The notes beneath the pieces are model-generated. The model did not search any database. It saw only the letters and a list, made by a program, of their open reading frames with translations, and was not told the DNA's origin. 23,318 bases of DNA from a virus. Below, piece after piece: positions 15,305-22,314 of the stretch. The position numbers and the translations under genes are program-made. The stretch covers positions 1 to 23,318 of the IMG/VR virus record IMGVR_UViG_3300017768_000094; one strand, given 5' to 3'. Numbering within the stretch: position 1 is the first letter of the stretch; each line of letters starts with the position of its first letter.

Positions 15305-15766
15305 ATGGCTTGGAGCTATGACGAAACTGACTTGGATATTGCTACAGCTTCTGGTCGCTTAAATGCTGTACGTCTTCTCTTAGGAGATACTGATCAAAAT
15401 GATCAACAGACTTCTAATGAAGAGGTTATTTTTGGATTAGCTCAAACTGGTAACAACGTCTACAGAGCTGCATCTTGGTCTGCCAGAACCATAGCTGCAC
15501 AATACTCTCGTAGAATTACACAAGATCTATCTGGTGCCCTTAGTGCTAACTATAGCGACTTACAAGCACACTATATTAACCTAGCTGAAAACTTAGAACA
15601 TCAAGGTAAGAAAGCTGGTGCAGTTGTAGGTGTAAAAGCTGGGGGTATAGGTATTGCAAATGTAGACAATGTAAGGCAAAACACAGATCGCATTACACCT
15701 TCGTTTAGAAGAGACAGGTTTAGAAACCCCCCTGGATACAGTGGCTCAGACTACGACTTTAAATAA
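15305..15766 (+). CDS. Head-tail connector (gp6-like adaptor)
   Basis: A 153-residue, mostly helical protein starting with MAWSYDETDLDIATASGRLN. It is followed by a VRLLLGDTDQNDQQTSNEEV motif typical of HK97 gp6-like head-tail adaptors, where an acidic LGD-T-D segment precedes the helix bundle. A further helix, AASWSARTIAAQYSRR, follows near residue 55. These proteins form a ring below the portal. Gene order supports it: it comes after capsid and before stopper, gp10-like and terminator genes. The C-terminal 40 residues are likely flexible (Arg/Asp/Pro-rich, ending GYSGSDYDFK). A GGAG site lies upstream. Confidence 0.72.
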   Translation: MAWSYDETDLDIATASGRLNAVRLLLGDTDQNDQQTSNEEVIFGLAQTGNNVYRAASWSARTIAAQYSRRITQDLSGALSANYSDLQAHYINLAENLEHQGKKAGAVVGVKAGGIGIANVDNVRQNTDRITPSFRRDRFRNPPGYSGSDYDFK

Positions 15767-15776
15767 GGAATAGGCT

Positions 15777-16139
15777 ATGGCATTCTCAAGAGGTTATAAC
15801 CTTCTTAAGATGGTGGATGAGTTTGGTGAACCCCTTACTCTTCGTAAGGTATCTAATGCAGGTACATATAACCCTACCACAGGTACAGTATCTGGATCAT
15901 CTACTACAGACCATACTTTTAATGGTTACTTCTATAACTACGACCAAGGTATCATAGCAGACTTTGACCAAGTTAGAAGAAGTAATCGTAAGTGTGTTAT
16001 ACCTGCCCTAGGGTTAACAGTAGAGCCTGATGACGAAGATCAGATAGTCGGTAGCGGAGACATAGTTAGTATTGTATCTGTTGTTACTATCTTCTCTAAC
16101 GGTGTTAAGATTTGCTTTTTATGTGATGTGAGGGAATAA
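15777..16139 (+). CDS. Head closure / head-tail stopper protein
   Basis: A 120-residue beta-rich protein. It begins MAFSRGYNLLKMVDEFGEPL, then LRKVSNAGTYNPTTG and a central GYFYNYDQGII stretch. This is the pattern of small stopper proteins (SPP1 gp16/HK97 gp7-like), which are beta-barrels that plug the channel once DNA is packaged. The C-terminal strands (DEDQIVGSGDIVSIVSV) fit an OB-like barrel. It sits between the connector and the gp10-like gene and overlaps the latter by one base (TAATG). AAGGAA lies upstream. The family assignment is by length, composition and neighbours, since sequence identity is low in this class. Confidence 0.65.
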   Translation: MAFSRGYNLLKMVDEFGEPLTLRKVSNAGTYNPTTGTVSGSSTTDHTFNGYFYNYDQGIIADFDQVRRSNRKCVIPALGLTVEPDDEDQIVGSGDIVSIVSVVTIFSNGVKICFLCDVRE

Positions 16140-16522
16140 TGCAAGTTACTGTTAGCCCTAGACTTACTAAGAAATCTAAAAGAGTCACGCAGTTTGCCCA
16201 AGAGCTTTTAGTTCGTAAGATAGAAAGAGCTATAGACACTTTAGATGACAACTCTGTAGTACCTGTAGACACTGGTGCATATGCCAAGTCAATGACACTT
16301 AACCGAAGAGGGGATAGCTCTGGACCTGCCATAAGCTCTAGTAGAAAAGAGAGGGGCATAGACCCTAACTCTGCTTTAAATGAGATGACAAGTAGGCTTT
16401 ACGGTCAACTGGAGTCTATAGACACCTTAGAAGGAGCTACTTTTGTTAACAGAGCGCCCCACGCTAATAAAGTAGAAAACAGGTATGCAACTTTTGAGGT
16501 TCTTAGGAGTGTATTAAGGTAA
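16139..16522 (+). CDS. HK97 gp10-like neck/tail protein
   Basis: A 127-residue protein with the two signature stretches of the HK97 gp10 family: VPVDTGAYAKSM (residues 40-51), resembling the P-V-D-T-G-x-[L/Y]-x-x-S motif, and VNRAPHANKVE (about 102-112), resembling the 'N..pYA..vE' motif near the C-terminus. These proteins act at the head-tail junction or early tail assembly. It starts at a TAATG overlap with the stopper gene and ends in another with the terminator gene, so the three are translationally coupled. An N-terminal helix rich in Lys/Arg precedes the first motif. Confidence 0.8.
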   Translation: MQVTVSPRLTKKSKRVTQFAQELLVRKIERAIDTLDDNSVVPVDTGAYAKSMTLNRRGDSSGPAISSSRKERGIDPNSALNEMTSRLYGQLESIDTLEGATFVNRAPHANKVENRYATFEVLRSVLR

Positions 16523-16935
16523 TGGCTAGTATTCACGATGACATAAGAGCTGCTCTTGAGATCAAGCTGTCTAATACAGCTAATATACCTACACAAATAG
16601 CTTATGAGAATGTATCCTTTGAACCTACCACAGGTACAAGCTACATAAAGACTAACTTTATACCGACATCTCGTAGACCCGCAGTCCGAGGGCTTAACCC
16701 TCAACAAAGATACGAAGGCGTCTTTAGGCTCCAAGTATATTGTCCAGAGGGTAATGGCCCTGCTACAGCAGATGCCTTTGCCAATACTCTAATAGAAGCT
16801 TTTGAAGCTACCACTCACATAACTCACAACTCAATCACTGTGTCTGTTGACTACGCCGAAAGAAGGCAAGGTTTCTTAGATGCACCTTGGTACTATGTTC
16901 CGGTAAGTATCGGATGGTACTGTTATAACAATTAG
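16522..16935 (+). CDS. Tail terminator (DUF4128-like)
   Basis: A 137-residue alpha/beta protein. It starts MASIHDDIRAALEIKLSNT, a helix followed by IPTQIAYENVSFEPTTGTSY. The block YEGVFRLQVYCPEG and then the helix ADAFANTLIEAFE follow. It finishes with VPVSIGWYCY. This order is typical of phage tail terminators (lambda gpU-like/DUF4128), which cap the tail tube and join it to the head. It is located between gp10-like and tail tube genes, as usual. It overlaps the previous stop by one base. Confidence 0.78.
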   Translation: MASIHDDIRAALEIKLSNTANIPTQIAYENVSFEPTTGTSYIKTNFIPTSRRPAVRGLNPQQRYEGVFRLQVYCPEGNGPATADAFANTLIEAFEATTHITHNSITVSVDYAERRQGFLDAPWYYVPVSIGWYCYNN

Positions 16936-16946
16936 GAGAATACAAC

Positions 16947-17861
16947 ATGGCCTTCGCACAAGGTTCTCGTTCCAGTCTATCGTACATTGTGGAAAGCACA
17001 TTTGGTACGACTCCCTCTGGTAACTTCATAAATTTACCCTTCAGCACACACTCTTTGAACTTAGCTAAAGATCGTGTAGCTGGTACTGACATTCAAGCTG
17101 ACCGTATGCCTAGACATGATCGTCATGGTAACCGACAAGCTGCTGGTGAAATTGTGGCTGACTTACGTGATGCTGACTTCGATGTCTTCCTAGAATCAGC
17201 TATGTTGAATACGTTTTCATCTAACGTCCTTAAAGTTGGTACAACACCTAAGTTCTTCTCTATTGAAGATTACGCTGCTGACATAGATCAATCTCTTTTG
17301 TTTACAGGTATGGCAGTTTCTACTATGGGTATCTCTCTTGCCCCTAACCAGATGGTAACAGCTACCTACGGTATGGTTGGTAAAGACATGAGTGTTCCTG
17401 CACAGACAGCCGAGAAGACACAAACTGCAAACTCAGGATCTGCCCCTTTTGATGCTTATTCTGGTACATTAGCTATCGGTAACGTAGATGGTACACCCTC
17501 CACATCAGCTATTGTAACTGGTATGGACTTCACTCTGACTAACTCATTCGCACCTACCTTCGTAATTGGTAGTGACACTGCGCCACAGTTAGAAGTTGGT
17601 CGTGCAGAAGTCGAAGGCACTCTATCAGCTTACTTTGAGGATGCGGCCTTGATCAACCGATTCTTGAACGAGACTGAGACTGAGCTTGAGGTAACTGTGG
17701 GTGACGGTAGCAACACCATGAAGTTCGCATTCCCACGGGCTAAGATCAATAGTGCAGATGTAGGTGTAGACGGCCCAACTAGCCGTGTTATCACTATGTC
17801 ATTCGTAGCACTTCACAACACAACAGATGCAAGTAATTTAGTTATTACTCGCTCTGCATAA
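16947..17861 (+). CDS. Major tail (tube) protein
   Basis: A 304-residue beta-rich protein beginning MAFAQGSRSSLSYIVESTFG, a common start of tail tube proteins of this phage group. Further markers are RVAGTDIQADRMPRHDRHGN (about 38-57), FLESAMLN, and a C-terminal half with repeated strand patterns (DFTLTNSF, VEGTLSAYFEDAAL) ending ITMSFVALH. It polymerises into the tail tube. It follows the terminator and precedes the chaperone pair, the standard order. AGGAG at 16934-16938 provides the ribosome binding site. At 304 residues it is longer than many tube proteins, and the extra part may form an Ig-like outer domain. A strong hairpin follows at 17879-17912. Confidence 0.85.
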   Translation: MAFAQGSRSSLSYIVESTFGTTPSGNFINLPFSTHSLNLAKDRVAGTDIQADRMPRHDRHGNRQAAGEIVADLRDADFDVFLESAMLNTFSSNVLKVGTTPKFFSIEDYAADIDQSLLFTGMAVSTMGISLAPNQMVTATYGMVGKDMSVPAQTAEKTQTANSGSAPFDAYSGTLAIGNVDGTPSTSAIVTGMDFTLTNSFAPTFVIGSDTAPQLEVGRAEVEGTLSAYFEDAALINRFLNETETELEVTVGDGSNTMKFAFPRAKINSADVGVDGPTSRVITMSFVALHNTTDASNLVITRSA

Positions 17862-17865
17862 GAAT

Positions 17866-17921
17866 CCCTAGCTAGGGCGGGGGAGTGTTGGTGTCGGGTC
17901 TAATGCTCCCCCTTTAATTAA
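17866..17921 (+). terminator. Hairpin/terminator after the tail tube gene, with CCCTAGCTAGGG palindrome
   Basis: A perfect 12-bp palindrome CCCTAGCTAGGG (17866-17877) is followed directly by an 11-bp stem (17879-17889 with 17902-17912, two G-U pairs, 12-base loop). TTTAATTAATC comes next. The stem is strong but the T-run is short, so partial termination or protection of the tail tube message is likely. Confidence 0.6.
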
Positions 17922-17956
17922 TCAACCCGACAACTTTTACCCGAAAGGAACTCGAC

Positions 17957-18355
17957 ATGGACTTGATGGATTTAAAACCTAAGTCAGATACTATTGAAGT
18001 AATCTTAAGACACCCTAACACTCTTGAGCCACTGACTAATGATGATGGCAGCGAGATGACTGTTACGGTACATGCTCAACACTCTAAAGAGTATCGTGGA
18101 GCTGTACACGATCAGCAAGATCGAAGAATTGCAAAGCTACAAAAGACTTCCAATAATAAATATACCTCTGCAGAGTTAGAGACGGACACCATAGATCTTT
18201 TAGGTAAGGTTACCAAAGGTTGGGATATTACCTACGGTGGTGAGAAGCCGAAACTAACCTCTGCTAAAGCTAAGGAAGTTTACTCTGAGGTCTTCTGGCT
18301 AAGAAGTCAAATCGAGGAGGCGCTCTCTGAGAGCTTGGATTTTACAGGGGCCTGA
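17957..18355 (+). CDS. Tail assembly chaperone, short form (gpG-like)
   Basis: A 132-residue protein between the tail tube and tape measure genes, the canonical position of lambda gpG-like chaperones. It begins MDLMDLKPKSDTIEVILRHP and has a Lys/Asp/Glu-rich middle and a helical C-terminus (VFWLRSQIEEALSESLDFTG). The chaperone coats the tape measure while the tube assembles around it. AAAGGA precedes the ATG. The stop is at 18353-18355, and the -1 frame remains open past it to 18693, encoding a second domain. This indicates that a fraction of ribosomes shift to make a longer G-T-like protein. Confidence 0.8.
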   Translation: MDLMDLKPKSDTIEVILRHPNTLEPLTNDDGSEMTVTVHAQHSKEYRGAVHDQQDRRIAKLQKTSNNKYTSAELETDTIDLLGKVTKGWDITYGGEKPKLTSAKAKEVYSEVFWLRSQIEEALSESLDFTGA

Positions 18356-18693
18356 TTGAAGAGCTTATTGGGTATGCAGAACATAGCTTCACTCTCAGTA
18401 AGTCCGACAAGAATGGCACTTCCCAAAGAGAACACTTGCAACAAGTACAAAGGCAGACCGGTAAGACACCAAAGGAATTAGAAAGCCCTCCCTTTCCCAC
18501 GTTGGTATCTCACATATGGTCTGCCTTTATTGCGTTAAGTTCAGCTAGAACTAACGGTTACAATGGACCTAATCCTCTTACATACACCGATATAAAAGCT
18601 TGGGTAGAGCTAACTAATTCCTGTGTCTCCTCTAGAGATGTAGAAGCAATCAAACTCTTAGACACAGTTTTCATAAGGACACAGAATGGCTGA
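18331..18693 (+). CDS. Tail assembly chaperone C-terminal extension, expressed by -1 frameshift (gpT-like)
   Basis: The -1 frame relative to the short chaperone is open from 18331 to the TGA at 18691-18693. It reads LIEELIGYAEHSFTLSKSD across and after the short form's stop. It continues with QREHLQQVQRQTGKTP, a Trp-containing helix (HIWSAFIALSSARTNG), then NPLTYTDIKAWVEL and DVEAIKLLDTVF, a pattern common to phage G-T extensions. There is no ATG in the region. A TTG at 18436 has no good ribosome binding site and would cut the domain, so an independent gene is unlikely. The fused product is about 245 residues if the shift is at the TTTT run near 18340. The end overlaps the tape measure start by eight bases. 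Confidence 0.75.
   Translation, partial: ELGFYRGLIEELIGYAEHSFTLSKSDKNGTSQREHLQQVQRQTGKTPKELESPPFPTLVSHIWSAFIALSSARTNGYNGPNPLTYTDIKAWVELTNSCVSSRDVEAIKLLDTVFIRTQNG
18338..18345 (+). promoter_or_regulatory. Probable -1 frameshift site (GATTTTAC)
   Basis: In the short chaperone frame the codons are GAT TTT ACA. A tRNA-Phe on TTT (18341-18343) can move back one base to TTT (18340-18342) with full pairing. The shift must occur between 18331 and 18352. No X-XXY-YYZ heptamer is present in that interval. A Shine-Dalgarno-like GAGGAGG lies upstream at 18314-18320, a possible stimulator, although farther away than in dnaX. Confidence 0.4.
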
Positions 18694-21064
18694 CATAATA
18701 CTAGACATAGAGGTCAGAGGTAAGAAAGAGCTAAAGGCTGCTGCTAATGAGTTTATGCGGGCTGGTGAAGTGTCAAGAAGATTGGCTGCGGACTACAGTG
18801 CTGTAGCAGCTAAAAATAAACGTTTGGTAGATGAAACAAGAAGACTGGAAGCTGTAAAGAAAAAGCTTAACACAGCTGTAAAAGATGAGATTATCTCAAG
18901 AGGTCAAGCTACACGAGCTTTAGACGAGGAAATGCGTAAGTCTAAAGAAAAGATACTTACGGATAAAATCTTAATAGATCAAGAAAAGAAACGTATAAAG
19001 CTTTTAGAAGAAGATGCCAAACGTACAGCTAAGTTAGTAAAAGCTTACGCTCCTGCTAGGGTAGCTCTTGCTAGTTATAAGAAACAAGTCCTAGAGATTA
19101 AAACTGCTCAGAAACAAAAGATACTATCCGATAAAGAGGCAAAAGCAGCTTTAGCACAGCTCACAAAAGAGTATCAGCAGTTTACTGCGGGTGTGGCTAC
19201 TGGGGGAAACCAGTTTGCTAGGTTTAACGTAGACACGTATAAGTCAATACAAAAGTTTAAAAGGAACATGTCTGTAGGTTTCCAACAGGCAGGTTATCAG
19301 GTAGGTGACTTTATAGTTCAGGTACAATCTGGACAATCTGTTCTTGTAGCCCTAGGTCAACAGGGTTCTCAGTTAGCCGGTATCTTTGGTCCTGCAGGTG
19401 CTGTAGTGGGTGCCTTTGTTGCTGCAGCAACTGCTTTTGGTATGATTGCAATAGCAGCTTCCAAAGCTAAGAAGTCTATGACAGGTATGCAGGACTTATC
19501 CAACAGTTTTGCCCCTGCCACCAAAACTATGACTGACGCTATAAAGAACCAACATATGGAAATCTTTAAGCTGACAAGAGGTATAGACGATCAGAATGAA
19601 GCTATAGGTAAGCAAGCCTTACAGTATCAGAAAGCCTTACAAACCGCTAACGAGTACTTGTCTTCTCAAGAAAAGGACAACAGGTCTGGTCTTCAAAGAA
19701 TAAGAGCTAACGGACTTAAGATACTAGGGTTCCAACTTGTAAAGAGTGATAAGCAGAGAGTAGAGCAGCTAGAGAAGCAGAATGAGATATACAAGAAGCT
19801 TAAAGATCAAGCTGATGCTCTAAAGGAAAAAGAAGAGAAGCGTAAGAAGTTCCTTGAAGAGCAGCTAGAGCTTAAACAAAAGTTCTTAGACGCTGAAAAA
19901 GAATTAGATGACGCTGGTGCAGATGCTGCTATCAAAGCTTCTATAGCTATAGCTAATGAAGAAGATAAGCTTGCTATACTAAGAGAAAGAGCTTCTGGGT
20001 TACTAAACGAAAAAGAGATACAGAAGCTTATAGACGAACAAGCTATAAAAGACCTAAAAGCTAAACTAGGTCTACAGCTTCTACACTCAGAAAATGCAGA
20101 AGATATAATATCCACAAGGGTTGCTCAGTTAGTAGAAGAACAAAAACTAACTGCAGAGTTAAAAGAACAAGAGAGAATACTCAAAAGACAAGCCAAGATA
20201 GGTAACAAAGCTATCTTAGGTATGACAGATGAAGAGTATCAGTATCACCTAAACATGTCAGCTTATGTCGAAGGTAGAATGGCTGCTCCCGATAAAGCTA
20301 CTAAGGGTAAAGCCCCTCCTAAACCTCGTAAAGCTCCTAAAGATCCTCTGCAAGAGCTTATGAAGAGCCTTACGTTACAAGAGAGTCTTCTAGGTGTAGA
20401 GCAAGATAGAGCTGCAGTTATGAAAGCCCTAGGAGATTCTTATAGTAATTACACTCCTGAGCAAATAGATTCAGCTATAGAGCTTACAGAGTACATAAGA
20501 AAGCAGAACGAAGCTCTAAAAGCTCAACAAGATGAGTTAGATCGTATTGATGATCAAGCTAAACAATTAGCTGCACCCTTCGATGACTTCTTTATGGCTT
20601 TAGTTGACGGTACTACATCAGCTAAAGATGCCTTCAGATCTATGGCTTCCGATATCATACAACAGCTTTACAGAATACTTGTAGTTGAGGAGCTAGTAGA
20701 GTCCATAGGAGGAGCTATCAAAGGGGCTATTGCTGGGCCAGTACAAGGTCCAAACTTACCTAGTGCAGACGGTGGTGGATACACAGGGTCAGGCCCAAGA
20801 TCGGGTGGCTTAGATGGTAAGGGTGGCTTTATGGCTATGCTACACCCTAGAGAGACTGTCATAGACCACACTAAGGGTCAGGGTGCTGGTGGAGGTACAG
20901 TAGTAAACCAAGTATTCAATATCTCAGCTAATACATCAGACGATACTAAGAGACTTATTACTCAGACAATAGCACAAGCCTCACCAGCTATCATCAATCA
21001 GTCCGTAGGTGCAGTTATGAACCAAAGACGTAGAGGTGGTGCAATGAAATCAGCATTTGGATAA
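18686..21064 (+). CDS. Tail tape measure protein
   Basis: The longest helical protein here, 792 residues. It sets tail length and is ejected through the tube at infection. The N-terminal 170 residues are a charged coiled coil. Residues about 199-230 contain FQQAGYQVGDFIVQVQSGQS and ALGQQGSQLAGIFGP, common in lambda-like tape measures. They are followed by a hydrophobic segment at about 231-258 (VVGAFVAAATAFGMIAIAA) that could insert into the host membrane. After a second coiled coil, the C-terminal region (PFDDFFMALVDGTTSAKDAF near 631, GGGYTGSGPRSGG, HPRETVIDH) matches the lambda tape measure C-terminal domain. By the usual rule of about 1.5 angstroms per residue, a tail of roughly 120 nm would result (inference). 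AAGGA at 18675-18679 is the ribosome binding site. Confidence 0.93.
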   Translation: MADIILDIEVRGKKELKAAANEFMRAGEVSRRLAADYSAVAAKNKRLVDETRRLEAVKKKLNTAVKDEIISRGQATRALDEEMRKSKEKILTDKILIDQEKKRIKLLEEDAKRTAKLVKAYAPARVALASYKKQVLEIKTAQKQKILSDKEAKAALAQLTKEYQQFTAGVATGGNQFARFNVDTYKSIQKFKRNMSVGFQQAGYQVGDFIVQVQSGQSVLVALGQQGSQLAGIFGPAGAVVGAFVAAATAFGMIAIAASKAKKSMTGMQDLSNSFAPATKTMTDAIKNQHMEIFKLTRGIDDQNEAIGKQALQYQKALQTANEYLSSQEKDNRSGLQRIRANGLKILGFQLVKSDKQRVEQLEKQNEIYKKLKDQADALKEKEEKRKKFLEEQLELKQKFLDAEKELDDAGADAAIKASIAIANEEDKLAILRERASGLLNEKEIQKLIDEQAIKDLKAKLGLQLLHSENAEDIISTRVAQLVEEQKLTAELKEQERILKRQAKIGNKAILGMTDEEYQYHLNMSAYVEGRMAAPDKATKGKAPPKPRKAPKDPLQELMKSLTLQESLLGVEQDRAAVMKALGDSYSNYTPEQIDSAIELTEYIRKQNEALKAQQDELDRIDDQAKQLAAPFDDFFMALVDGTTSAKDAFRSMASDIIQQLYRILVVEELVESIGGAIKGAIAGPVQGPNLPSADGGGYTGSGPRSGGLDGKGGFMAMLHPRETVIDHTKGQGAGGGTVVNQVFNISANTSDDTKRLITQTIAQASPAIINQSVGAVMNQRRRGGAMKSAFG

Positions 21065-21067
21065 ATC

Positions 21068-21664
21068 ATGGCTATAAGTTACCCTCTTAATACACCTACA
21101 ACTATTGGCATAGAGAGTATTGAACTACGTGCCATGAATGCTGTAGCTGTCTCTCAGTCCCCCTTTACATATAAGCAACAGGTTATTTCCCATCAGGGTC
21201 AAATTTGGAGTGCTTCAGTCAGTATTCCCTCAGTGCGTAGGGATCTAGCTGCTGACTGGAAAGCTATGCTTATAGCCCTTAAGGGTTCTGTAGGCACGTT
21301 TCTACTGGGTGACCCTGACTATGCTACACCTAGAGGTACAGTGAGTGGTACGCCTACTCTGACAGGAGATGCGGGTAAAGATACAGTACAAATCACTCTT
21401 ACAGGAACTCTATTAGCGGGTGATTACATTCAGCTAGGCACAGGTTCTGCTGCTAGGTTGCACCAAGTACTAGTCGATAGGGCGGCTGGTACAGACGTTG
21501 ACTTAGAGATCTGGCCTAAACTAAGGAGTACATACTCAGGTGAAACTGTAATTTACAACAACCCTAAAGGTGTCTTTAGACTTGGGCAGAGTACTACTTC
21601 TTGGACTATAGACAACGCCAGTTTTTACGGTATATCTTTTGATGCAATAGAGGCACTACAGTAA
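21068..21664 (+). CDS. Distal tail protein-like
   Basis: A 198-residue beta-rich protein directly after the tape measure. It contains SPFTYKQQVISHQGQIWSAS (residues 32-51), then a helix DLAADWKAMLIALKG and FLLGDPDYATPRG. The C-terminal part has LLAGDYIQLGTG, LEIWPKLRS and FRLGQSTTSWTIDN. This order is seen in distal tail proteins of siphoviruses, which form a hexamer at the tube end and connect it to the hub and fibres. The gene order (tape measure, this gene, hub protein, J-like protein) supports it. It overlaps the next gene by one base (TAATG). The ribosome binding site is weak. Family assignment is tentative because the class is divergent. Confidence 0.65.
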   Translation: MAISYPLNTPTTIGIESIELRAMNAVAVSQSPFTYKQQVISHQGQIWSASVSIPSVRRDLAADWKAMLIALKGSVGTFLLGDPDYATPRGTVSGTPTLTGDAGKDTVQITLTGTLLAGDYIQLGTGSAARLHQVLVDRAAGTDVDLEIWPKLRSTYSGETVIYNNPKGVFRLGQSTTSWTIDNASFYGISFDAIEALQ

Positions 21665-22314
21665 TGTCCCGTACTTTACCTTCAGTAATAACCAACTCTT
21701 TAGACAACAGTGTTATTAACCCTTTCTTTGCTGTTGAAATGAATTTCGATAACAACAATATCTTGCGTCTATGGACAGGGGTAGGAACCCTTACGTTTAA
21801 TGGACAGGATTGGGCAGGTGCTGGTACTCTACTAGGTATATCTGCTGTGGAAGAAACTACAGAGACTGCTGCTAGAGGTGCAGATATTACTATTACAGGT
21901 ATGCCCTCTGAGGTATTAGCCCTAGCTCTCAGTACTCCATATCAAGGTAGAACCTGTAAGATATACTTTGGTTTATTTGAAGTTGCTTCAGACAAGATAT
22001 TAAAAGAGGACTCATCTTTCTTGTTGTTAGAAGATGGATCTAAAATATTTCTGGAAGACCTAAACTCTGGTCTAACTGAGATATTCTGTGGTTACATGGA
22101 TCAGATGAATATAGCTGAAGGTGCTGATACAGGTACTATCCAAGTTAAGGTTGAGAATAAACTAATTGACTTAGAGAGAGCTAGGGTTGCTAGGTATACT
22201 GCTGAGTACCAAAGATCTAGGGATATAGTTGGTGCAAGTACAGATGCTGGGTTTGATTTTGTAGCTAGTATGCAAGACCAGAGACTTGCTTGGGGTAGGA
22301 GTTCTGAAAGCTAA
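21664..22314 (+). CDS. Tail hub-associated protein (DUF2163-like)
   Basis: A 216-residue protein starting MSRTLPSVITNSLDNSVINP, followed by FFAVEMNFDNNNILRLWTGV and GTLTFNGQDWAGAGTLLGIS. It then has VEETTETAARGADITITGMP. The first half resembles the beta-domain of DUF2163/GTA-type tail proteins, which sit at the distal tail next to the hub. The middle carries a short acidic Leu/Glu duplication (SSFLLLEDGSKIFLED). The C-terminal part reads CGYMDQMNIAEGADT and IQVKVENKLIDLERAR and ends QRLAWGRSSES. It is coupled to its neighbours by TAATG overlaps on both sides. Confidence 0.65.
   Translation: MSRTLPSVITNSLDNSVINPFFAVEMNFDNNNILRLWTGVGTLTFNGQDWAGAGTLLGISAVEETTETAARGADITITGMPSEVLALALSTPYQGRTCKIYFGLFEVASDKILKEDSSFLLLEDGSKIFLEDLNSGLTEIFCGYMDQMNIAEGADTGTIQVKVENKLIDLERARVARYTAEYQRSRDIVGASTDAGFDFVASMQDQRLAWGRSSES

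Noticed and set aside
18436-18693. Independent gene starting at TTG 18436
   Set aside because: The same frame stays open upstream to 18331 and carries conserved-looking sequence there. The layout matches a chaperone -1 frameshift.
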